From Amycolatopsis nigrescens CSC17Ta-90 (GTDB taxonomy: Bacteria; Actinomycetota; Actinomycetes; Mycobacteriales; Pseudonocardiaceae): a stretch of DNA of 64,000 nucleotides. Positions 49,697-56,565 of this stretch are shown piece after piece. The stretch spans positions 5,022,157 to 5,086,156 of the forward strand of contig NZ_ARVW01000001.1 in NCBI RefSeq assembly GCF_000384315.1. The letters run 5' to 3'. How positions within the stretch are numbered: the stretch's first letter is position 1; each line of letters starts with the position of its first letter. The notes below the pieces were generated by a model. That model had not been told where the DNA came from and did not search any database. It saw only the letters and a program-made list of their open reading frames with translations. Made by a program: the position numbers and the translations under genes.

Positions 49697-50638
49697 TCAG
49701 TCGTGGAAGAGGGCGCTGACCGACTCGCCGTTGTGGATCCGGCTCATCGCCTCGGCCAGCGCGGAGGCCACGGACAGCACCTTCAGCTTCGGGGTGCGCT
49801 CGTCCTCCGGGATCGGCACCGTGCTGGTGCAGACGATCTCCAGCACGTCCGGCTGGTCGCCGATCCGCTCCAGCGCGCCGGCCGCGAACAGGCCGTGCGT
49901 GCAGGCCACCCGGATCGACGAGACGCGCTGCTCGCGCAGCCGCTCCAGCAGCTCCAGAACGGTGCTGCCCTTGGCGATCTCGTCGTCGAGCACGATCACG
50001 TCGCGGCCGCTGACGTCACCGATCACCGCGCTGATGGAGACCTTGTCGTCGGCGAAGCGCTGCTTCGCGCCCGCGGCCACCGGCACCCCGAGCCGCCTGG
50101 CGAAGGCGGACGCCGCCTTGGCGTTGCCGAGGTCGGGGGACACCACGATCGCGTTGCTCAGGTCGTACTGCCGGAAGTGCCCGGCCAGCTCGCTGAGCGC
50201 GTGCAGGTGGTCCACCGGCACGCTGAAGAAGCCGTGCACCTGCGGCGAGTGCAGAGTCATCGCGAGCACCCGGTTCGCCCCGGCGGTGACCAGCAGGTCG
50301 GCCACCAGCCGGGCGCCGATGGAGATCCGCGGAGCGTCCTTCTTGTCCGAGCGGGCGTACGCGAAATGCGGCATGACCACGGTGGTGCGGGCCGCCGAGG
50401 CACCCCGCGCCGCATCCAGCATCAGCAGCAGCTCGACCAGGTTCTCCTGCACCGGCGGCACCAGCGGCTGGATCAGGAACACGTCCCGCTCGCGGCAGTT
50501 GGCCTGCAGCTGCACCTCGAGGCAATCGTTTGCGAACCTGGTCACCCTGGTCGGGGACAGCGGCACGCCGAGCTGCTCGCAGATCTCCGTGGCCAGCTCC
50601 GGATGGGCGGAACCGCTGAAGATGGCGATGTCGCGCAC
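49697..50638 (-). CDS. Divergent ribose-phosphate pyrophosphokinase homologue
   Basis: From GTG 50638, five bases after AGGAG, the protein has 313 residues, the PRPP-synthetase length. The two phosphoribosyltransferase-like lobes are clear: QPLVPPVQENLVELLLMLDAARGASA, MPHFAYARSDKKDAPRISIGARLVADLL and DLGNAKAASAFARRLGVPV. Compared with housekeeping Prs, YARQDRK is YARSDKK, and the ribose-phosphate loop reads VIVLDDEIAKGSTV, where DDxIDTGGT is usual. It is probably a second, specialised Prs; enzymatic activity is not certain. A tandem TTCGAAGGGCCAC duplicate lies upstream. Confidence 0.82.
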   Translation of the reverse strand: MRDIAIFSGSAHPELATEICEQLGVPLSPTRVTRFANDCLEVQLQANCRERDVFLIQPLVPPVQENLVELLLMLDAARGASAARTTVVMPHFAYARSDKKDAPRISIGARLVADLLVTAGANRVLAMTLHSPQVHGFFSVPVDHLHALSELAGHFRQYDLSNAIVVSPDLGNAKAASAFARRLGVPVAAGAKQRFADDKVSISAVIGDVSGRDVIVLDDEIAKGSTVLELLERLREQRVSSIRVACTHGLFAAGALERIGDQPDVLEIVCTSTVPIPEDERTPKLKVLSVASALAEAMSRIHNGESVSALFHD

Positions 50639-50795
50639 GGGATCTCCTGAACGGGTTCGAAGGGCCACGGTGTTTCGAAGGGCCACAGTGTCAGGTCCTT
50701 GCCTCGTAGCTGGGGCACGATGGAGTGTGCTGGGTACACGCCGATGTGCGCGACGATAGCCGAGGGCAGCCCCGGCGAGAGCGAGGAGGACACCG

Positions 50796-52073
50796 ATGGC
50801 ATCAGGACGGTCGGAAAATCCACTGTGGCATCCGTTCGCGGACATGGGCGCGGTGGACGGAGATCGTTTCGTACTGTCCAGGGGCGCCGGCTCGTATGTC
50901 TGGGACGAGGATGGCCGGAAGTACTTCGATGCCACCGCGTCGCTCTGGTATGCGAACTTCGGGCACGGCCGTGAGGAGATCGCGGAGACCGTCGCTGCGC
51001 AACTGCGCAAGCTGGACGCGTACGGGATCTTCGGGTACTACGCGAACGAGCCCGCCATGGAGCTGGCCGAGCGGATCGCCGCGCTGGTGCCGATGGAGGG
51101 CTCGAAGGTGTTCTTCGGCTCGGGCGGCGGGGACGCGATCGACTCCGCGGTGAAGGTGGCCAGGGCGCATTTCGTGCAGCTCGGCAAGCCGGAGAAGGTG
51201 CATGTCATCGGCCGTACCCAGGGCTACCACGGCACGCACGGCTACGGCACCGCGGTCGGCGGCATCCCGGCGAACGGCATCGGGATCGGCCCGCTCGACA
51301 GCGACGTGTCGCATGTGCCCTACGACAGCGCGGAGGCGCTGGAGGCGGAGATCGAGCGGCTCGGCGCGGACCGGGTGGCCGCGTTCTTCTGCGAGCCGGT
51401 GATCGGCGCCGGCGGTGTGCTGCTGCCGCCGGACGGCTATCTCGAAGCGGTCGCGGAGATCTGCCGCCGGCACGGCGTGCTGTTCGTGGCGGACTGCGTG
51501 ATCACCGCCTTCGGCAGGCTCGGCACCTGGTTCGGCATCGACCGGTGGCCGATCTCCCCGGACCTGATCACCATCGCCAAGGGCATCACCGGCGGCACCA
51601 TCCCGCTCGGCGCGCTGATCGTCGCGCCGCAGGTGGCCGAGCCGTTCTTCACCGGCTCGCCCGGTGCACCGGTACTGCGGCACGGTCCCACCTACGCCGG
51701 GCATCCGGTGGCCTGCGCGGCGGCGCTCACCACGCTCGACATCTACCAGCGGGACGGCCTGATCGCGCGCGGCCGCGAGCTGGAGCAGCCACTGGCCGAC
51801 GCGCTGGCCGTGGTGGCGAAGCACCCGCTGGCCGGGGAGGTACGCGCCGGGCTCGGCTTCATCGCCGGTCTCGACCTGGCGCCGGACCTGCTGGCGTCCG
51901 ATCCCGGCGCGCCGGCCCGCTGGCAGCGCGCCTGCCGGGAGGAGGGCGTGCTGGTCCGGCCGCTCGGCAAGGGCATCGCCCTTTCCCCGCCGCTGATCGC
52001 CGCCCAATCCGAACTCGACCTGCTGGCCGACGCCCTCCCGCGCTCCCTCGACCGCCTCGCCCAATCCACCTAG
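50796..52073 (+). CDS. Class III PLP aminotransferase
   Basis: The 425-residue fold-type I transaminase has NPLWHPFADMG at the N-terminus, FGSGGGDAIDSAVKVAR in the phosphate site, VFVADCVITAFGRLG (cofactor Asp) and ITIAKGITGGTIPLGA with the PLP lysine at 262. It is close to the omega-amino-acid:pyruvate and adenosylmethionine-type aspartate aminotransferase family group. GAGGAGGA precedes ATG 50796. Monocistronic; substrate not determinable. Ends at a GGCCACCTT hairpin. Confidence 0.88.
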   Translation: MASGRSENPLWHPFADMGAVDGDRFVLSRGAGSYVWDEDGRKYFDATASLWYANFGHGREEIAETVAAQLRKLDAYGIFGYYANEPAMELAERIAALVPMEGSKVFFGSGGGDAIDSAVKVARAHFVQLGKPEKVHVIGRTQGYHGTHGYGTAVGGIPANGIGIGPLDSDVSHVPYDSAEALEAEIERLGADRVAAFFCEPVIGAGGVLLPPDGYLEAVAEICRRHGVLFVADCVITAFGRLGTWFGIDRWPISPDLITIAKGITGGTIPLGALIVAPQVAEPFFTGSPGAPVLRHGPTYAGHPVACAAALTTLDIYQRDGLIARGRELEQPLADALAVVAKHPLAGEVRAGLGFIAGLDLAPDLLASDPGAPARWQRACREEGVLVRPLGKGIALSPPLIAAQSELDLLADALPRSLDRLAQST

Positions 52074-52085
52074 CCAGTGCCCCTC

Positions 52086-52126
52086 AAGGCCACCTTTGTT
52101 ACCTCTGAGGTAGCAAAGGTGGCCTT
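52086..52126. terminator. Hairpin, GGCCACCTT family (copy 5)
   Basis: 20-bp arms (52086-52105 and 52107-52126) pair with one mismatch around a single base; CCCCT/AGGGG extend it outward. It separates convergent genes, and its right arm supplies the TAA stop of the minus-strand gene. Confidence 0.7.
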
Positions 52127-52463
52127 AGGGGGAGGTGGTGGCGTAGGTGCGGACGGATCGTTCGGCCTGAAGGCAGCCGTCGAAGACGGTGACCTGCGAT
52201 TCGTCCGTCGACAGCCGGTGCCACGCCTGCTCGCCGGCGGCCGGGTCCAGCTCGCCCAGCAACGTGGCCGCGTACACCCGGCCCGCCGGTGAACCGTCGG
52301 TGAGCAACTGTTCGGCCCGGTCCCTTGCCGCGTCGCCGGCGGCGCGCGCCCGGCGGTAGGCCTCGGTCACCGGCAGCAGCTCGTTCGCGAAACCCACGCC
52401 GCCGAACGCGACCACGTCGGCGGTGCGCAGCTGGTCGAAGACGTCGTCGAGTTCGCTCATCAC
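52125..52463 (-). CDS. Conserved hypothetical protein
   Basis: The 112-residue soluble protein has no recognised domain. Sequence features are MSELDDVFDQLRTADVVAFGG, an alanine/arginine-rich helix (EAYRRARAAGDAARDRAEQLL) and a segment GRVYAATLLGELDPAAGEQAW resembling a single HEAT/ARM-like helical pair. GTG 52463 or ATG 52460 are both possible starts. It is 6 bp downstream of the SDR-DUF2867 gene and so cotranscribed with it. Confidence 0.65.
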   Translation of the reverse strand: MMSELDDVFDQLRTADVVAFGGVGFANELLPVTEAYRRARAAGDAARDRAEQLLTDGSPAGRVYAATLLGELDPAAGEQAWHRLSTDESQVTVFDGCLQAERSVRTYATTSP

Positions 52464-52469
52464 CCCAGG

Positions 52470-53831
52470 CTAGGCTCGCCGCGCGATATTCGCCGCCATC
52501 AGGCCGAAGACCAGGTCGTGCACCGGTTTCTGCAGATACCAGTAGGCCGTGCCGCCGAGGCCGGAGGAGTCGAAGGTGACGGTCTGCCGGTAGATCGCGC
52601 CGGCGCCGTCCGGCTCGGCGGACATCCGCAGCCGTGCGGTGCCCGGCATCTTCAGGTCCGCGCGCAGCACGAGCAGGCGCCGCTCGTCGTCGCGCTCCTC
52701 GACCGTCCACGAGTCCACCGCGTCACCGGGCCGCAGCTCACCAGGACGGCCGCGGTGCAGCCCGGCCCCGCCGAGCAGCTGGTCGATCGCGCCGCGCACG
52801 GTCCACACCAGCGGAACCGTGTGCCAGCCCCGGTCGCCGCCGACCCCGGTGATCACGTCCCACACCCGCCCGGGGCCGGCTTCGGTGCGCACCGAGCGGT
52901 CGTCGACGAACGGGTCCTCGCCGGGCGGCGGCCGCTCCGGATCGACGCCCGCCTGCCGCACCGCGCGGTCGAAACTGGTCAGCCCGCCGGGCGGGTCGGG
53001 GATGTGCCTGGCGATTTCGTGGTCCGCGCAAGGCAGATCGTGTTCCAGCGACCGCAGCAGCGACTCCGCGACGGCGGCGGGCACCGGGGTCAGCGCGCCG
53101 ACCGCCGCACCGGCCAGCCGGTGCGACCAGAGCGGCAGCGGCACCGGGACCGGCAGCCGGACCGGGAGCCCGGCGATTCTGGCGTAGCGCTGCACCAGCC
53201 GGTGGTAGCTGAGCAGCTGCGGCCCGCCGATGTCGAAGGCGCCGTGCACCGGCCCGGTCAGCTCGGCGGCCGCGGTGAGGTAGTGCAGCACGTCGGCGAT
53301 CGCGATCGGCTGGCTGCGGTTGCGCATCCAGGACGGCCGGAGCAGCAGCGGGGACAGGGGCACCGTGCGGCGCAGGATCTCGAAGCTCGCCGAGCCGGCG
53401 CCCACGATCATCGACGCCTGTAGCACCAGCGCGGGCACCGCGCCGGCGAGCAGGATGTCACCGACCTCGGCGCGCGAGGCCAGATGCGCCGACACTTCGC
53501 CGTCGCGCGGTCGGATGCCACCGAGGTACACCAGCTGCCGGACCCCGGCTCCCGAGGCCTGTTCGGCGAGTGTGGCCGCGGCCGCCCTGTCGACCGCGGC
53601 GAAGTCCGCGTCGGCGAGGGAATGCACCAGGTAGTAGGCCACTTCGACGCCGTCCAGCGCACTGGCCACCGCGGCCGGGTCGCGCACGTCGCCCTCGACC
53701 GGCTCGACGCCGCCGGGCCACTTCCCGCCGCCGCGCGCCATTGCCCGCACCTGGTGCCCGCGCGCGGTCAGCTCGGCCACCAGCCGCGTGCCGACGTAGC
53801 CAGCCGCCCCGAGCACCGCACACCGCGTCAT
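52470..53831 (-). CDS. NAD(P)H-binding SDR-like protein fused to DUF2867
   Basis: The 453-residue protein has an atypical-SDR/NmrA-like N-terminal half: AVLGAAGYVGTRLVAELTARGHQVRAMARGGG, VEGDVRDPAAV, YYLVHSLADADF. A DUF2867 domain follows (RTEAGPGRVWDVITGVGGDRGWHTVPLVWTVRGAIDQLLGGAGLHRGR), with a START-like fold pattern ending in TAYWYLQKPVHDLVFGLM. The fusion is widespread in actinomycetes; a reductase acting on a lipid or ketone bound by the second domain is possible. ATG 53831. Confidence 0.85.
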   Translation of the reverse strand: MTRCAVLGAAGYVGTRLVAELTARGHQVRAMARGGGKWPGGVEPVEGDVRDPAAVASALDGVEVAYYLVHSLADADFAAVDRAAAATLAEQASGAGVRQLVYLGGIRPRDGEVSAHLASRAEVGDILLAGAVPALVLQASMIVGAGSASFEILRRTVPLSPLLLRPSWMRNRSQPIAIADVLHYLTAAAELTGPVHGAFDIGGPQLLSYHRLVQRYARIAGLPVRLPVPVPLPLWSHRLAGAAVGALTPVPAAVAESLLRSLEHDLPCADHEIARHIPDPPGGLTSFDRAVRQAGVDPERPPPGEDPFVDDRSVRTEAGPGRVWDVITGVGGDRGWHTVPLVWTVRGAIDQLLGGAGLHRGRPGELRPGDAVDSWTVEERDDERRLLVLRADLKMPGTARLRMSAEPDGAGAIYRQTVTFDSSGLGGTAYWYLQKPVHDLVFGLMAANIARRA

Positions 53832-53860
53832 GCCCCGACGCTAGGCCACCGGTGCCGGGC

Positions 53861-54529
53861 TCACCGCCCGACGGTCACGAAGTGGATCTTGACGGGCTCG
53901 GCGGGCAGGCCGTCCTCCGCACCGTTCTCGATCCCGGCCGCGACGATCCGGTCCAGCACCCGCATCCCGTGCTTGACGTGGCCGAGCACGGAGTACACCG
54001 GCGAGATGTTCGCGTGGCTGTGCACCACGAAGAACTGGCTGCCGTTGGTGCCGGGGCCCTGGTTCCCCATCGCCACGGTGCCGCGCGGGTAGGTCTCCTC
54101 GCCGGTCACCTCGTCGGCGAACTTGTAGCCGGGCCCGCCCTTCTCGACCGAGTAGATGTCGCCGCACTGGAGCACCCCGAGCCTGGCCGAGTTGGTCAGC
54201 CGGAAGCACTGGGTCCGGTCGTAGAAGTCCTTGCGCGCCAGGTGAACCAGGTTGTGCACGGCACAGGGCGCGTTGCCGCGGTCCAGCTCCACCACGACCC
54301 GGCCGTAGTTGGTCCACAGCGTCGCGTCCACCGTGCCGCGGGTGCTCGCGGACGGCTTCGGCGGCCGGACCGGGCGGGCGGCCGGGTTCTCCGGGGTGGG
54401 GGTGAACTCGCACCGCACCTTCCCACCGCCGGACGGCCGGTCGGCCGCCTGCGCGACGCCGGCGGGCAGGGAGGCGAACAGGACCACGGCCGCGACGGCG
54501 GCCAACCAGCGCGTTCTCATGGTGGTCAA
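53861..54529 (-). CDS. Secreted cyclophilin-type peptidyl-prolyl isomerase
   Basis: The 222-residue precursor has a signal peptide (RWLAAVAAVVLFASLPAGVAQAA, cleavage near 28). The cyclophilin core includes NLVHLARKDFYDRTQCFRL and GNQGPGTNGSQFFVVHS, the catalytic/ligand region. Cysteines in CEFTP, PCAVH, TQCFR and LQCGD may pair outside the cell. It catalyses proline isomerisation of exported proteins. Single gene between the SDR-DUF2867 gene and the threonine dehydratase operon. Confidence 0.9.
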   Translation of the reverse strand: MTTMRTRWLAAVAAVVLFASLPAGVAQAADRPSGGGKVRCEFTPTPENPAARPVRPPKPSASTRGTVDATLWTNYGRVVVELDRGNAPCAVHNLVHLARKDFYDRTQCFRLTNSARLGVLQCGDIYSVEKGGPGYKFADEVTGEETYPRGTVAMGNQGPGTNGSQFFVVHSHANISPVYSVLGHVKHGMRVLDRIVAAGIENGAEDGLPAEPVKIHFVTVGR

Positions 54530-54559
54530 CCTAGCCGCCGGGCAAGCCTCGCGGCACCC

Positions 54560-54904
54560 TCATTCGGCGGCTTCGTTGATCACCCAGCCGCGCTGGAACG
54601 CGGGGAAACGTTCGCGGATGATCTCCACATCCAGCTCGATCCGGCCCGCCTCCATGGCGAGCATTTCGGCATAACGGTAGTCGGCGGTGAACAAAGTCCA
54701 CTTTGTTCGAGTGCCGTCGTCCTTACGGTCGTAGATGAAGATGGCGGCCCACTGGTTCTCCGGTGAGTCACCGATCTGGCGCAACTCGTGGAGCAGGTTC
54801 TCCTCGAGGAGGTTCCCGAACAGCCGGGCGTACCCGGCGATGACTATGTCGGGCTCTTGGTTTTCCACCTCTCCGACCATAAGCGCCGGGGTACCGTCCG
54901 TCAC
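54560..54904 (-). CDS. Hypothetical protein coupled to threonine dehydratase
   Basis: The 114-residue protein has no recognised domain. It is rich in aromatic and acidic residues (NQWAAIFIYDRKDDGTRTKWTLFTADYRYAEMLAMEAG) and ends ERFPAFQRGWVINEAAE. GTG 54904 overlaps the dehydratase stop (GTGA), which argues for translational coupling as third gene of the operon. ATG 54880 is another possible start. Function unknown. Confidence 0.62.
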   Translation of the reverse strand: MTDGTPALMVGEVENQEPDIVIAGYARLFGNLLEENLLHELRQIGDSPENQWAAIFIYDRKDDGTRTKWTLFTADYRYAEMLAMEAGRIELDVEIIRERFPAFQRGWVINEAAE

Positions 54905-55857
54905 GACCCCAAGAGCTCAATGAACCGCCGAACGCCGATATTGCCGCCGGAGAGGACCACCCCGACCTTGCCCTCGACCTCGCCGGCGGCTCCGGTGAGC
55001 AGTGCCGCGAGGGTGATCGCGCCGCTGGGCTCCAAAACGATCTTGAGCCGTTCGAATGCCAGTTTCATGGCGTCCCTGATCTCCTCGTCGCGCACCAGCA
55101 CGATCTCGTCGACCAGTCGGCGGTTCACGGAGAATGTCATTTCCCCGGGAATGTCCGCCGCCTGCCCGTCGGCGATCGTCCGCGGCACTTCAATGCTCAC
55201 CCGTTCGCCCGCGTCGAGTGACCGTTTGGTGTCGTCGCCCGCCGCCGGTTCGACGCCGACCACCCTGATTCCCGGCCGCATCGCCTTGACCGCGGTGGCG
55301 CAGCCCGCCATCAGCCCGCCGCCGCCGATCGGCACCAGCAGGGTGTCCAGGTCGGGCACCTCTTCCAGCAGTTCCAACGCGACGGTGCCCTGTCCGGCCA
55401 TCACGTGCGGGTGCTCGTACGGCGGGATCAGCGCGAGCCCGCGCTCGGCGGCGAGCCGTTCGCCGAGCTCGACCCGGTTCTGCGTGTAGCGGTCATAAGT
55501 GACGACCTCCGCGCCGTAACCGCGGGTGGCGTCCACTTTGGCCTCCGGGGTGTCCTCGGGCATCAGGATCACCGACGGCACCCCCGCCATCCTGGCCGCC
55601 AGCGCGACCGCCTGCGCGTGGTTGCCGGAGGAGTACCCGGCCACCCCGCGCCGCAGCTGCTCCTCGCTGAGTTGGGAGATCGCGTTGTACGCGCCGCGGA
55701 ACTTGAACGCGCCGATCCGCTGGAAGTTCTCCGCCTTGAGGTGCACCTGCGCGCCGGTCAGCTCGTCGATGGTGCGCGCGGTGAGCACCGGGGTACGGTG
55801 CGCGACCCCGTGGATCCGCTTGGCGGCGGCCAGCACGTCGTCGAAGTTCAGGATCAT
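54901..55857 (-). CDS. Threonine ammonia-lyase, catabolic type (no ACT domain)
   Basis: From ATG 55857, preceded by CCGGAGGAACC, the protein has 318 residues. The PLP lysine is Lys52 in GAFKFRGAY. SSGNHAQAVA binds the carboxylate, and the glycine loop VPIGGGGLMAG holds the PLP phosphate. There is no C-terminal ACT domain, so it resembles TdcB or serine/threonine racemase-type enzymes rather than isoleucine-regulated IlvA. It deaminates Thr or Ser to 2-oxo acids. Start overlaps the upstream regulator stop (ATGA). Confidence 0.9.
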   Translation of the reverse strand: MILNFDDVLAAAKRIHGVAHRTPVLTARTIDELTGAQVHLKAENFQRIGAFKFRGAYNAISQLSEEQLRRGVAGYSSGNHAQAVALAARMAGVPSVILMPEDTPEAKVDATRGYGAEVVTYDRYTQNRVELGERLAAERGLALIPPYEHPHVMAGQGTVALELLEEVPDLDTLLVPIGGGGLMAGCATAVKAMRPGIRVVGVEPAAGDDTKRSLDAGERVSIEVPRTIADGQAADIPGEMTFSVNRRLVDEIVLVRDEEIRDAMKLAFERLKIVLEPSGAITLAALLTGAAGEVEGKVGVVLSGGNIGVRRFIELLGS

Positions 55858-56501
55858 GGTTCCTCCGGTTCGTTCTTTCGGCATTCGGTGAGGTCGGCGT
55901 AGGCGGAGGCGCGGGAGATGCCCAGCCGCGCGGCCACCCTCGGCACGGCCCGCCGCACGGCGAACACGCCCCGCCGGTCCAGCGCGGCGATCAGCCGCAG
56001 CCGTTCCTGCCGGTTCAGCCCGTCCACCGGCTTGGCCATGGCGAGCTCTTCGGCGCGCACCACCGCGTCCACCACCTCGTCGAACTCGTCGGTGAAGGTG
56101 GTGGCCGGCATCGTTTCCGGGGCGACCCCGGCCAGGTCGCCGAGCAGATCCGCGACCTGGCGCAGTGCGGTGACGTCGATGTTGATGCACAGCGCGCCGA
56201 AAACCTGGCCGCGCTCGTCGCGCAGCGGCATGGTGGACGACTTCAGCTGACGGCCACCCGGCGTGGTGGTCACGTAGTTCAGCTCGTTGCCGGCCTGATC
56301 ACCCTTGGCCAGCAGGCCCATGCCGATCTCGCTCATCGAGCCGCCGACGTGCCTGCCGGTCAGCTCGCCGGCGATGGCCACCACGGACTTCTCCGGTCGT
56401 CGGAAGTCGTGCAGCACCACTTCGCAGGAACGGCCGAAGGTCGCGGCGATGCCCTGCACGATCGGCTTCAGCGATTCGAGCAGTGCGTCGGCGGTGGTCA
56501 T
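55854..56501 (-). CDS. YheO-like PAS-HTH transcriptional regulator
   Basis: The 215-residue protein has an N-terminal YheO/PAS_6 domain (LKPIVQGIAATFGRSCEVVLHDFRRPEKSVVAIAGE...GHVGGSMSEIG-like) and a C-terminal HTH_22 domain (LNRQERLRLIAALDRRGVFAVRRAVPRVAARLGISRASAYADL). Relatives such as DauR regulate D-amino-acid catabolism. First gene of an operon with threonine dehydratase, so it probably controls that enzyme in response to an amino acid. Confidence 0.87.
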   Translation of the reverse strand: MTTADALLESLKPIVQGIAATFGRSCEVVLHDFRRPEKSVVAIAGELTGRHVGGSMSEIGMGLLAKGDQAGNELNYVTTTPGGRQLKSSTMPLRDERGQVFGALCINIDVTALRQVADLLGDLAGVAPETMPATTFTDEFDEVVDAVVRAEELAMAKPVDGLNRQERLRLIAALDRRGVFAVRRAVPRVAARLGISRASAYADLTECRKNEPEEP

Positions 56502-56565
56502 GACCGACAGCTTAGACGTTCTATCCAGGTGCTGGACAGAAAATCTGAGTTAGCTCACATTCCGC

